From assembly GCF_025947305.1 (NCBI RefSeq), contig NZ_CP110009.1, positions 4,316,745 through 4,380,744 of the forward strand: 64,000 bases of DNA. Direction: 5' to 3'. The DNA is from Flavobacterium sp. N3904. Its GTDB lineage: Bacteria > Bacteroidota > Bacteroidia > Flavobacteriales > Flavobacteriaceae. This document shows positions 44,085 through 52,799 of the stretch, in pieces; positions within the stretch are counted from its first letter, which is position 1; each line of letters opens with the position of its first letter. The notes under the pieces are model-generated. The model did not search any database. It saw nothing but the letters and a program-made list of their open reading frames with translations, and was not told the origin of the DNA. The position numbers and the translations under genes were made by a program.

Positions 44085-44690
44085 TTATTTTTTGTGTTCT
44101 ATGGGAGAGAGGTGCCAATTGTATTTTTTGGCCAATAAGCGTACTATAATGATTACCAATGAAGTAATGAGATACAAAACGTCATTTTCTAGGTTCATTT
44201 TTCGGAGGATAAAAAACACGATTCCGCCGAGAATACAGATGGTGGCATAGATTTCTTCCCGAAAAATAACGGGGATTTCGGTACATAAAATGTCACGAAT
44301 GACGCCTCCAAAACAGGCTGTCATGGTTCCTAAAGCGACACAAATTACAGGATGAAGCTGGTAATCTATTCCTTTTTGAATTCCGATCAAGGTAAAAACA
44401 CCCAAACCAATGGTGTCGAATAAGGCCAATGAGGTACGGAGTTTATCTAATCTTTTTCGGAATAGTATCGTCAAGATAAAACCCAAAATAATCACATACA
44501 CATAAGTCAAATCCTGCATCCAGCCGACAGGTGTTCGGCCAATCATGACATCGCGCAAGGTCCCACCTCCTACAGCCGTTACAAACGCAATAATGAATAC
44601 GCCAAACGGATCTAGCTTTTTGCTCATTGCAGTCAGTGCGCCCGACATTGCAAATGCCATGGTTCCGATGATGTCGAGTAGGTGAAACAT
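44085..44690 (-). CDS. TRIC-type cation channel family protein
   Basis: A seven-helix membrane protein of 201 residues with two similar halves, each carrying a glycine-rich helix break before R-D: AVGGGTLRDVMIG and CFGGVIRDILC. This is the prokaryotic trimeric intracellular cation (TRIC/UPF0126, YadS) channel family, probably a potassium-permeable channel. The frame is open to 44753, but the extra residues (MISKIVCLIVSKICNLKSKIS) are encoded by a heptanucleotide array, so MFHLLDIIG at 44690 is taken as the start. Confidence 0.88.
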   Translation of the reverse strand: MFHLLDIIGTMAFAMSGALTAMSKKLDPFGVFIIAFVTAVGGGTLRDVMIGRTPVGWMQDLTYVYVIILGFILTILFRKRLDKLRTSLALFDTIGLGVFTLIGIQKGIDYQLHPVICVALGTMTACFGGVIRDILCTEIPVIFREEIYATICILGGIVFFILRKMNLENDVLYLITSLVIIIVRLLAKKYNWHLSPIEHKK

Positions 44691-44695
44691 TGAGA

Positions 44696-44723
44696 TTTTA
44701 GATTTTAGATTGCAAATTTTAGA
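44696..44723. repeat. Heptanucleotide array upstream of the TRIC gene
   Basis: Four contiguous units TTTTAGA, TTTTAGA, TTGCAAA, TTTTAGA, ending 6 bases upstream of the TRIC ATG. Confidence 0.75.
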
Positions 44724-44752
44724 AACTATTAAACATACTATTTTACTTATCA

Positions 44753-45496
44753 CTACATGTTTTGGGTATAAAAATTATAATCTTTCAAAATGGTTTTTAT
44801 GAAATCCATTTGATTGGATGTTTGCATTTTAATACCCGTAACCGTTTGAATTTTTTTGGATAATTTTTGAATTGTTTCTATATCTCCATTTTTTTCGGCG
44901 ATTTGAAAAGTCTCCTTTATAATTCGCATATCATTATCAGAAAGTTTTATAACCAAAGGATAAACTGGCAAATAGGTTTCTCCAATTTCTTCGAGAATGG
45001 TACTGCTGATGCTCACATTATTTTTGAGGGTTATAATCGCTGTTCCCGCAGCCATATCGCCCATGCGTTGGGTTTTGTTACTGATCGACATTGATATTAA
45101 TCCGATCATTCCGCCAAGCATATTGTTTTCTATAATCCTAAAAAGCCAACGAATCAGGTAATCCCCAAAACTGGCCTGATAGCCATCAATTTTTACGACT
45201 TTTATTTTCACTATTTTTTTCCCGATTGTTTGTCCTTCAAAAATACTCTCAAGAGTCACTGAATAAACCATCACGGGGAAGAAAAACAGTACAATTATAG
45301 CCATTCTGGACCACATATCAATTTTGTCTAATATATCCGTAATTCGCAACAAATAAAAAAACACATAAACAACGACAATAATATAGGCAATCTTTATAAG
45401 TAAATCCAGCAAACTGGCCGACATTCGTTCTCCTACAGAAGCGGCCTTAAAATTTATTGTAACATTTTGTGTTGTACTAATAGTTAATTCTGACAT
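44753..45496 (-). CDS. RDD-family membrane protein
   Basis: A protein of 247 residues with the RDD domain: SVGERMSASLLDLLIKI (the family normally has the R-x-x-A-x-x-I-D arrangement), three or four TM helices, and the family's second segment GQTIGKKIVKIKVV. A cytosolic C-terminal tail follows (about 150-247). RDD proteins are possible transporters or small-ion exchangers, but most have no known job. It is divergent from the SpoIIM gene with only 21 bases between the ATGs, so it belongs to the same locus. Confidence 0.88.
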   Translation of the reverse strand: MSELTISTTQNVTINFKAASVGERMSASLLDLLIKIAYIIVVVYVFFYLLRITDILDKIDMWSRMAIIVLFFFPVMVYSVTLESIFEGQTIGKKIVKIKVVKIDGYQASFGDYLIRWLFRIIENNMLGGMIGLISMSISNKTQRMGDMAAGTAIITLKNNVSISSTILEEIGETYLPVYPLVIKLSDNDMRIIKETFQIAEKNGDIETIQKLSKKIQTVTGIKMQTSNQMDFIKTILKDYNFYTQNM

Positions 45497-45517
45497 ATTT
45501 TCTATTTTAGCATTTCT

Positions 45518-46483
45518 ATGAGAGAAATTGCATTTATAAAAACTAATAAAGCTAAATGGCTTGAATTTGAGTTAGCTATTTTTGGTAAAGCTAAAAAAAA
45601 TCCTGATGAAATGGCAAATTTATACATTCAATTAATGAGTGATTTGTCATACGCCCAAACTTATTACAGCAAAAGTAAAACCGTAGTATATCTAAACTTC
45701 TTAGCTTCAAATATTTATCAAAAAATATACAAAACGAAGCGCACAGAAAGCAACCGATTGCTTTATTTTTTCAAAACCGAAGTTCCACTCCTTGTTTATG
45801 AATATCGCAGGTATCTCGTTTATGCTTTTGTATTGTTTTTTGCGACTGTTTTTATTGGAGCAATTTCTGCAAAATACGATGCCGATTTTGTTCGATTAAT
45901 ACTTGGCGATGGTTATGTCAATGAAACTTTAGAAAATATCAAAGCCGGAAATCCGGTTGCTATTTATAAATCGGGAAGCAATTGGGGGAGTTTTATTGGT
46001 ATCACCGTCAATAATTTATATGTAGGAATGTGTTGTTATATTTTTGGTGTTTTTGGCGGAATAGGCACATTCTATTTTTCACTGCAAAATGCCATTATGC
46101 TGGGTTCGTTTCAATATTTTTTCTTCCAGCAAGGTGTTTTTTGGAAAAGTGTGCGTGGCATCTGGATTCACGGTTCGATGGAAATTTTCGGAATTGTGAT
46201 CGAAACGGCTGGGGGTTATATTTTGGGAGCTTCTATCCTATTTCCTAAAACCTATTCGAGAATGAATTCCTTTAAAATAGGTTTCAAAAACAGTTTCAAA
46301 ATTCTTTTGAGTACCGTTCCTTTTACCGTAGCAGCAGGTTTTCTGGAAGGATTTATCACTCGCTATTCTATTGATATGCCAAACTGGCTAAGCAGTTTTA
46401 TTATTTTATTTACCTTGGCAATAATATCCTTTTACTACTTGATTTATCCATTTATTGTTTACAAAAAAACACAATCTACCTAA
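45518..46483 (+). CDS. SpoIIM-family membrane protein (DUF95)
   Basis: A membrane protein of 321 residues. A cytosolic N-terminal helical part of about 100 residues is followed by about 6 TM helices with NNLYVGMCCYIFGVFGGIG, HGSMEIFGIVIETAGGYILGASILFP, and FTVAAGFLEGFITRY, typical of the stage II sporulation protein M family. In non-spore-formers the role is unknown; it usually accompanies RDD, MoxR and DUF58 genes, as here. The stop overlaps the next ATG by one base. First gene of a six-gene plus-strand operon. Confidence 0.85.
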   Translation: MREIAFIKTNKAKWLEFELAIFGKAKKNPDEMANLYIQLMSDLSYAQTYYSKSKTVVYLNFLASNIYQKIYKTKRTESNRLLYFFKTEVPLLVYEYRRYLVYAFVLFFATVFIGAISAKYDADFVRLILGDGYVNETLENIKAGNPVAIYKSGSNWGSFIGITVNNLYVGMCCYIFGVFGGIGTFYFSLQNAIMLGSFQYFFFQQGVFWKSVRGIWIHGSMEIFGIVIETAGGYILGASILFPKTYSRMNSFKIGFKNSFKILLSTVPFTVAAGFLEGFITRYSIDMPNWLSSFIILFTLAIISFYYLIYPFIVYKKTQST

Positions 46484-47430
46484 TGTTCGAACTTTACAAA
46501 GAGCGTGATTTAAGCGCCAATTTCTCTGATACAATTACTTTTTTTAAATCTTTTGGAAAACATTTTTTCAAAAACTTTTTTATCATCAACGGAGTATTCT
46601 TAATGATACTGATGGTTTTGATTTATTTTATTTCAAAAATATACATGGAAGTACTTTTTTCTGGCGCCAATAATCTTGCTAATAATCCAAATTATTTTTC
46701 CAATTACATCAGCGAGAATATTACTCTTGTGCTCGGAGGCTTTGTAATAGCTGGTATACTTATAGCTATTTTATCGATGCTTAACATTACCTTCCCAATT
46801 GTTTATTTGAAATTATTTGAAAAAGAAAATAGCACAAATTTTTCTACACAAGACATTATTAAAGAATTAAAGAAAAATGCTGGAAAAATGATATTCTTTT
46901 TATTAGGAATTGCATTTATCATCATGCCTTTGGCTTTTATTATTTTTGGAATCCTTGTTTTACTTTGCTTTATTCTCATCGGTTTTCCACTGCTTGTCAT
47001 TATTGGGACTGCTTTTTTTTCATGGGTTATGCTATCGTATCACGATTATATTCTAAACAACGTAGGCTTTTTCAAAGCATTGTCAAATGGATATTACTTA
47101 GTAAAACTAAAATTCTGGACTATTGTTGGAACTACTTTTTTGATGATAATGTTGGTTCAGACTATTCAAGGAATTATCACTATTATCCCTTATCTATTTA
47201 CCATTGGTTCTATGTTTGTAACCACACAAAATGGAAGTTCGCAAGCTGATACCTATTCTACAATAGGAATAATTATGGCAGTTATAATGGTCCTCTCGGT
47301 ATTGTTAAGCTACATATTCAATAATTTCATCGTCCTCAATCAAGGACTTATTTATTATAGTTTGCATGAAGACACCGAAAATTACACCACAAATAACCAA
47401 ATCGATTTAATTGGCACCGACGTTGAATAA
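46483..47430 (+). CDS. Polytopic membrane protein of the SpoIIM/MoxR operon
   Basis: A protein of 315 residues with about six hydrophobic helices (for example 34-52, 86-106, 133-175 as a long paired stretch, 208-236, 257-281) and no catalytic motif. It resembles the glycerophosphodiester-phosphodiesterase membrane domain/DUF4013 type of accessory membrane protein. It overlaps both neighbours by 1 and 8 bases, so it is surely translated together with them. I do not recognise a specific function. Confidence 0.75.
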   Translation: MFELYKERDLSANFSDTITFFKSFGKHFFKNFFIINGVFLMILMVLIYFISKIYMEVLFSGANNLANNPNYFSNYISENITLVLGGFVIAGILIAILSMLNITFPIVYLKLFEKENSTNFSTQDIIKELKKNAGKMIFFLLGIAFIIMPLAFIIFGILVLLCFILIGFPLLVIIGTAFFSWVMLSYHDYILNNVGFFKALSNGYYLVKLKFWTIVGTTFLMIMLVQTIQGIITIIPYLFTIGSMFVTTQNGSSQADTYSTIGIIMAVIMVLSVLLSYIFNNFIVLNQGLIYYSLHEDTENYTTNNQIDLIGTDVE

Positions 47431-48184
47431 AATTCTATTGCTCCTACTCTTTTTCTTTTGTTCCTCTGTTGGAGCTCAAGATTCATTGGCTGTAGCCAAA
47501 AAAGAAAAAATTATTTTTATCGAAAAAGATATCGCTATTGATACGTCTGCAATCGATGCGAAGTCCTTTCCTAAAAATTTCAAAAAAAAATATACCGACA
47601 CTCCTTTCATCTATGAATTTAAAACACCAGAAAAAAATGCCTGGGATCGTTTTAAGGAATGGCTAGCCAATTTATTTAAAAATTTATTTAGTTTTAGTGA
47701 CAATAAAACTTCTATGCATTTTGTGGAAATACTATTAAAAACAATTGCCATCCTCATTGTCATTGCAGTAATCTACATGATTGTAAAAGCCATAATGAAC
47801 AAGGAAGGACAATGGATTTTTGGTAAAAACTCAGATAAAAAAATCATTAATTACGACGAAATCGAAAAAAATATTCATTTGGTCGATTTCGAAAAACTCA
47901 TTCATAACAGTCTGCAATCGGGTGAAAAACGACTGACAATACGATATTATTACCTGTGGTTGCTAAAAAAAATGTCTTCAAAACAAATCATCGTTTGGGA
48001 TGTTGAAAAAACCAATACCGATTATCTTTATGAAATAAAAAACCAAACCCAAAAGGACGATTTTGCGTATTTATCTTATTTATACAATTACATTTGGTAC
48101 GGCGAATTTGAGTTGGATGATGCCACTTTTGCGAAAGCTAAAAATGCTTTCGAGAAATCAATAAAAACAATTAACAATGGGTAA
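47423..48184 (+). CDS. DUF4129 protein
   Basis: A protein of 253 residues: a signal-peptide-like start (LNKILLLLLFFFCSSVGAQ), a periplasmic stretch with CWD-like composition, one TM near residues 108-126 (IAILIVIAVIYMIVKAI), then a cytosolic C-terminal DUF4129 region with GEKRLTIRYYYLWLLKKM and YIWYGEFELDDATFAKA. The start is a TTG (47423, chosen because it gives a good signal peptide; a second TTG at 47411 would add four residues); no ATG fits. It overlaps both neighbours by 8 bases. DUF4129 is typical of MoxR/DUF58 operons. Confidence 0.8.
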   Translation: MNKILLLLLFFFCSSVGAQDSLAVAKKEKIIFIEKDIAIDTSAIDAKSFPKNFKKKYTDTPFIYEFKTPEKNAWDRFKEWLANLFKNLFSFSDNKTSMHFVEILLKTIAILIVIAVIYMIVKAIMNKEGQWIFGKNSDKKIINYDEIEKNIHLVDFEKLIHNSLQSGEKRLTIRYYYLWLLKKMSSKQIIVWDVEKTNTDYLYEIKNQTQKDDFAYLSYLYNYIWYGEFELDDATFAKAKNAFEKSIKTINNG

Positions 48185-49376
48185 AACACTAAAAATTTAC
48201 ATTGCGATTTTGGTGTTGTTGCTGGTGGCTATTGTCGTAATTGACAATAATCGCCCAAAACCCATTGATTGGACACCAACGTATTCTGTAAAAGATAAAA
48301 TCCCTTATGGAATGTATGTTTTTGACAAAGAAATGGGTTCCCTTTTGAAAAACCAAAAAATAGAAAAGTTCAGCCAAACTCCTTATGAGTATTTTGACAG
48401 TAAGTACAACTATGACACACTTGTCAATGATTACAAAGTAAAAGGAACGTTTCTCAGTGTATCCAAAACTTCAGATTTAGACAACCAATCGGTTACCGAA
48501 ATTTGTTCTTTTGTCAGATATGGAAATACTGCTTTTATCAGTTCTGAAACCATTCCGAATGCCTTATTAGACAGTCTGAAACTAAAAATGGACAGCGAGT
48601 TTAAATATTCAGACAGTATTTATAACTGGTTGGCCAACAAAAAACTTGGAAACCAAAAATATAAAATTACCGAGGGGGTAAACAATAATTATTTCTCTAA
48701 AATTGACACGCTTGACACTACTGTTTTAGGCTATCAAAACGGTGATAGTGCCCGGGTAAATTTTATAAAAGTGAAATACTACGGAGGCACTTTCTATTTG
48801 CATACACAGCCCGTTGCTTTTACCAATTTTCATTTATTAAAAGGAAATCATCACGAATATGCCGAAAAAGTCTTGTCGTACATTCCAAAAACAACTATTT
48901 TCTGGTGCACCAAAGATCAAAATGGCGAAATGATTTCGGCATCGCCAATGCGGTATATATTAAGCCAGCCAGCACTAAAATGGGCTTGGTATATTTTCTT
49001 GATTGGAATGTTAATTTTCATATTATTCAATGCCAAACGAAAACAGAGAATTGTCCCGATCATCAAACCGCTGGCCAACACCACTGTCGATTTTACAAAA
49101 ACGATCGGAAATCTTTATTATCAGGAGGGTGATCATAATAATATAATTGATAAAAAAATTATATACTTTCTAGAAAAAGTCAGAAACGAATACTTGATTG
49201 ACACCCATAAACTCGATGATGATTTCATAAAAAAGTTGCAGCATAAATCTGGGAAAAATTTAAATGATATTGAAAATCTGGTGTCTTTGATAAATTTATA
49301 TCGAAAAAGCAGATTCATTAGTGTCGAAGAAGATTTGATTCAGATGAATAATGCGATAGAAAAAGTAACAAGTTAA
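48177..49376 (+). CDS. DUF4350 protein
   Basis: A protein of 399 residues. A signal-anchor helix at about 5-22 (KIYIAILVLLLVAIVVI) is followed by DNNRPKPIDWTPTYSVKDKIPYG, the beginning of a DUF4350 domain (a GATase-like periplasmic part with FVRYGNTAFIS), and a second TM helix near residues 263-282 (WAWYIFLIGMLIFILFN). The C-terminal 110 residues are cytosolic and helical. Role unknown; it travels with MoxR and DUF58 genes. Its start overlaps the DUF4129 gene. Confidence 0.8.
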   Translation: MGKTLKIYIAILVLLLVAIVVIDNNRPKPIDWTPTYSVKDKIPYGMYVFDKEMGSLLKNQKIEKFSQTPYEYFDSKYNYDTLVNDYKVKGTFLSVSKTSDLDNQSVTEICSFVRYGNTAFISSETIPNALLDSLKLKMDSEFKYSDSIYNWLANKKLGNQKYKITEGVNNNYFSKIDTLDTTVLGYQNGDSARVNFIKVKYYGGTFYLHTQPVAFTNFHLLKGNHHEYAEKVLSYIPKTTIFWCTKDQNGEMISASPMRYILSQPALKWAWYIFLIGMLIFILFNAKRKQRIVPIIKPLANTTVDFTKTIGNLYYQEGDHNNIIDKKIIYFLEKVRNEYLIDTHKLDDDFIKKLQHKSGKNLNDIENLVSLINLYRKSRFISVEEDLIQMNNAIEKVTS

Positions 49377-49462
49377 AAAATCAAATTAAACATAACCCTA
49401 AATTGGCACCAATTTTATTAAGATATAAATACGGTGTAATTCAGAATAAACAGCAAAAAAAC

Positions 49463-50470
49463 ATGGAAGAAATAACCACCTCAGAAAACCCAAACGAAAA
49501 CGTAGATTTTCAGCCCAGAATTAATTTAGAACCACTTTTGGCAAGCATAAATGCTATAAAAAACGAATTGGCTACTGTCATCGTTGGTCAAAATAAAATG
49601 ATCGATCAATTACTTGTTGCTATTTTGTCAAACGGTCACGTTTTGCTCGAAGGTGTTCCGGGCGTTGCCAAAACCATTACGGCAAAATTATTGTCCAAAA
49701 CATTAAATATTGGTTTTAGCCGAATCCAATTTACTCCCGATTTAATGCCGTCTGACATTTTGGGAACTTCGGTTTTTGACTTGAAAAAATCGGAATTCGA
49801 ATTCAAAAAAGGACCTATTTTTTCGAATCTAATCCTGATTGACGAGATCAATCGTGCTCCGGCAAAAACGCAAGCCGCACTTTTTGAAGTAATGGAAGAA
49901 CGCCAAATCACAATTGATGGTACAACTTTTATTTTGGACACGCCATTTTTGGTCATTGCCACCCAAAACCCCATCGAACAAGAAGGAACGTATCGTTTGC
50001 CAGAAGCTCAATTGGATCGTTTTTTATTCAAAATCTCGATTGATTATCCAAAAATGGAGGAAGAAATTGCCATTATCCAAAGAGAGCATTTATTGCAAAA
50101 TCATGGAAAACTCGACAATATAAAAACGATACTTTCTGCAGCAGAAATCAAGCAGTATCAAACATTAGTCAAACAAATTATAGTTGAACAAAACTTGCTG
50201 GAATACATCGCAAAAATAGTTGTAAACACTCGTGAAAATGCCTTTTTGTATCTTGGAGCTTCGCCTCGTGCATCGATTGCAATTTTGAATGCAGCCAAAG
50301 GTTTTGCAGCCATTCGAGGACGCGATTTCGTAACTCCGGAAGATATTAAAGAAGCTGCTATTCCTGTGTTGCAGCATCGTGTTATCGTAACTCCAGAACG
50401 TGAAATGGAAGGAATCACCAGCATCGAAATTATCAAACAAATATTGGAAAGCGTGGAGATTCCGAGATAA
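49463..50470 (+). CDS. MoxR-type AAA+ ATPase
   Basis: A cytosolic ATPase of 335 residues: Walker A GVPGVAKT, Walker B ILIDEINRAPAKTQ, sensor and arginine-finger segments (FLVIATQNPIEQEGTYRLPEAQLDRFLF), all in the MoxR class. Such ATPases act as chaperones that mature or remodel partner proteins, often with a vWA-type protein, here probably the DUF58 product encoded next (28 bases on). The open frame begins with a TTG at 49403, but the ATG at 49463 (MEEITTSENP) is the likely start. An 86-base gap separates it from the DUF4350 gene. Confidence 0.92.
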   Translation: MEEITTSENPNENVDFQPRINLEPLLASINAIKNELATVIVGQNKMIDQLLVAILSNGHVLLEGVPGVAKTITAKLLSKTLNIGFSRIQFTPDLMPSDILGTSVFDLKKSEFEFKKGPIFSNLILIDEINRAPAKTQAALFEVMEERQITIDGTTFILDTPFLVIATQNPIEQEGTYRLPEAQLDRFLFKISIDYPKMEEEIAIIQREHLLQNHGKLDNIKTILSAAEIKQYQTLVKQIIVEQNLLEYIAKIVVNTRENAFLYLGASPRASIAILNAAKGFAAIRGRDFVTPEDIKEAAIPVLQHRVIVTPEREMEGITSIEIIKQILESVEIPR

Positions 50471-50498
50471 TTTTTAGGGTTTAAAACTCAAAAAACTT

Positions 50499-51830
50499 AT
50501 GAAACTACTAAAAAGTTTATACATCAATAATTTCTTTTTCTATACGCTTTTGGGCGTTGTGGGATTGTTTGTTTTTGCCTTTATATTTCCCCCATTATAC
50601 AACGCAACTTGGTATGTTTTACTAATGGTAGCGACCTTTCTGGTTTTGGATATCTTGATTTTATTTTTTACCAAAAGCGGAATCGAAGGAACTCGAATTA
50701 TGTCTGAAAAACTTTCCAATGGCGATGATAATGAAATAAAAGTCATCATCAAAAACTATTATACATTCCCGATTTCAGTGCAACTAATTGACGAAATTCC
50801 ATTCCAGTTTCAAGTTCGAAATTTTGAAATCAGACAAAAAATCAAAGCCTCTTCGCAAAACGAAATCAATTATTTTTTGCACCCGACCGAACGTGGAGAA
50901 TACCATTTCGGAAATTTGAATGTGTATGTTTCCTCGCCATTGTCGTTAATTTCGAGACGATTTAAATTTGATGCCGACAGAATGGTGCCCACTTATCCGT
51001 CTTATATTCAATTGCGAAAATACAGTTTGATGGCTTTTTCCAATAACTTATTTCAATACGGAATCAAGAAAATTCGAAGAATTGGACACACCATGGAATT
51101 TGAACAAATCAAGGAATACAATCAGGGCGATGATATCAGAACCCTGAACTGGAAAGCTACAGCAAAGAAAAATGCCTTGATGGTCAATCAATTTCAGGAC
51201 GAAAAATCGCAATCGGTTTATATGATTATCGACAAAGGCCGTGTGATGAAAATGCCTTTTAACGGAATGAGTTTACTGGATTATGCTATTAATGCAACGC
51301 TTGTTTTATCGAATGTGATCTTAAAAAAACAGGACAAGGCCGGAATGCTGGCTTTTTCAAAAAAAGTAGAAAATCGAGTTTTTGCCGAGAAACGTGCCTC
51401 GCAAATGCAAAAAATTCTAGAAACTTTATACAATATAAAAACTGATTTTTTCGAAAGCGATTTCAGCCGATTGTATACCGATATCAAGAAAAACATCAAT
51501 CAAAGAAGTTTGATAATCCTGTATACCAATTTTGAGACTATGGACGGTTTACATCGTCAACTACCCTATTTGAAAGGTATTGCAAAAAACCATTTATTAG
51601 TTGTTGTTTTCTTCCAAAATACTGAACTCAACGAACTCATTAACAAAAAAGCCGAAAACATTCAGGAAATTTACGACAAGGTTATCGCAGAGAAATTTTC
51701 TTTCGAAAAAAGAGTGATCGTCAATGAACTCAAAAAACATGGAATTTATTCTGTACTTACCCAACCCGAAAATCTAACTTTGGATACCATCAATAAATAT
51801 TTAGAAATCAAGGCAAGAGGGATTCTTTAA
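50499..51830 (+). CDS. DUF58 protein, vWA-like partner of MoxR
   Basis: A protein of 443 residues. Two TM helices at the start (about 13-33 and 39-58) are followed by an Ig-like periplasmic part and the DUF58 motif DDIRTLNWKATAKKNALMVNQFQDE near residues 205-230, then a vWA-like fold with VYMIIDKGRVM. It is expected to be the membrane-bound substrate or partner of the MoxR ATPase encoded upstream. Last gene of the operon. Followed by a heptanucleotide array. Confidence 0.9.
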   Translation: MKLLKSLYINNFFFYTLLGVVGLFVFAFIFPPLYNATWYVLLMVATFLVLDILILFFTKSGIEGTRIMSEKLSNGDDNEIKVIIKNYYTFPISVQLIDEIPFQFQVRNFEIRQKIKASSQNEINYFLHPTERGEYHFGNLNVYVSSPLSLISRRFKFDADRMVPTYPSYIQLRKYSLMAFSNNLFQYGIKKIRRIGHTMEFEQIKEYNQGDDIRTLNWKATAKKNALMVNQFQDEKSQSVYMIIDKGRVMKMPFNGMSLLDYAINATLVLSNVILKKQDKAGMLAFSKKVENRVFAEKRASQMQKILETLYNIKTDFFESDFSRLYTDIKKNINQRSLIILYTNFETMDGLHRQLPYLKGIAKNHLLVVVFFQNTELNELINKKAENIQEIYDKVIAEKFSFEKRVIVNELKKHGIYSVLTQPENLTLDTINKYLEIKARGIL

Positions 51831-51832
51831 AA

Positions 51833-51895
51833 TTTTAAATTACAGATTGTAGCTTTTAGATTTGAAGTTTGGGATTTAAAAATTGGGATTTAAAA
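51833..51895. repeat. Heptanucleotide array after the DUF58 gene
   Basis: Nine contiguous 7-base units (TTTTAAA, TTACAGA, TTGTAGC, TTTTAGA, TTTGAAG, TTTGGGA, TTTAAAA, ATTGGGA, TTTAAAA). It includes a perfect tandem 14-mer TTGGGATTTAAAAA at 51869-51882 and 51883-51896. Confidence 0.8.
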
Positions 51896-51911
51896 AAAGA
51901 TAGTAACTTTG
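51883..51911 (+). promoter_or_regulatory. Promoter of the methyltransferase gene
   Basis: TTG (51883-51885), an 18-base spacer and a perfect TAACTTTG (51904-51911), 28 bases before the ATG. The TTG lies in the second copy of the tandem repeat. Confidence 0.5.
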
Positions 51912-51939
51912 AGCTTTTGAAATTTCTCGACTTATAAAA

Positions 51940-52725
51940 ATGAAACAAATCACTTCCATCCAAAATCCCTTTGTAAAATCCTTGGTGTTATTGCAAGAAA
52001 AAGCAAAAGCCCGCAAACAATCAGGAACGTTCTTGATCGAAGGGAAACGCGAAATTTCACTAGCTTTAAAAGGTGGATACGAAATAGAAACGATTTTGTT
52101 TTTACCCGAAGTTTGTTCAGAAACCGAGGCTAGAAAACTGTCGAATAATGGTGAATTAATAGAAATCAACAAAGAAGTCTATCAAAAACTGGCGTATCGA
52201 GATACAACCGAAGGAATTTTGGCTGTTGCCAAGGCCAAATCGATGCAATTATCAGATTTGCAATTATCCGAAAACCCGTTGATTCTTATTGCCGAAGCAC
52301 CCGAAAAACCTGGAAACATAGGCGCTTTGTTGCGCACCGCCGATGCGGCCAATTTGGATGCGGTGATTATTGCGAACCCAAAAAGTGATTTATACAACCC
52401 AAATGTGGTTCGCTCAAGCGTTGGCTGTTTGTTTACCAATCAAATTGCGACAGGAACAACTAATGAAATTATTGTGTTTTTGAAAGAACGAAACATCAAT
52501 TTTTATTGCGCTACGCTACAAAATTCAACTTCGTACCATACGCAAGATTATACCACTCCAACTGCTTTGGTTGTGGGCACAGAAGCCACGGGACTCACTC
52601 AGGAATGGCGCGAAGCAGCCACACAAAATATTATTATCCCGATGCAAGGCGAAATAGACAGTATGAACGTATCGGTTGCTGCAGCAATTTTGATATTCGA
52701 AGCCAAAAGACAGAGAGGTTTTTAA
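51940..52725 (+). CDS. TrmH/SpoU-family RNA 2'-O-methyltransferase
   Basis: A SPOUT-class methyltransferase of 261 residues. An N-terminal substrate-binding domain has KQSGTFLIEGKREISLAL. The catalytic trefoil-knot domain has PEKPGNIGALLRTADAAN, VVRSSVGCLFTNQI, LVVGTEATGLTQEW and MNVSVAAAILIFEA (motifs 1-3). It methylates the 2'-oxygen of a ribose in rRNA or tRNA using S-adenosylmethionine; the target nucleotide is unknown. Single gene with its own promoter. Confidence 0.93.
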   Translation: MKQITSIQNPFVKSLVLLQEKAKARKQSGTFLIEGKREISLALKGGYEIETILFLPEVCSETEARKLSNNGELIEINKEVYQKLAYRDTTEGILAVAKAKSMQLSDLQLSENPLILIAEAPEKPGNIGALLRTADAANLDAVIIANPKSDLYNPNVVRSSVGCLFTNQIATGTTNEIIVFLKERNINFYCATLQNSTSYHTQDYTTPTALVVGTEATGLTQEWREAATQNIIIPMQGEIDSMNVSVAAAILIFEAKRQRGF

Positions 52726-52726
52726 A

Positions 52727-52775
52727 TTTTAGAAATTAGATTGCAGATTTTAGATTTCAGAAATTAGAATATAGA
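52727..52775. repeat. Heptanucleotide array after the methyltransferase gene
   Basis: Seven contiguous units of form NNNNAGA (TTTTAGA, AATTAGA, TTGCAGA, TTTTAGA, TTTCAGA, AATTAGA, ATATAGA), every unit ending in AGA. Confidence 0.88.
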
Positions 52776-52799
52776 TTGAAATAATTTACTTTGAAAAAC

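Noticed and set aside
52727..52775. Heptad arrays as a CRISPR array
   Set aside because: The units are 7 bases with no unique spacers, and no cas genes are nearby.
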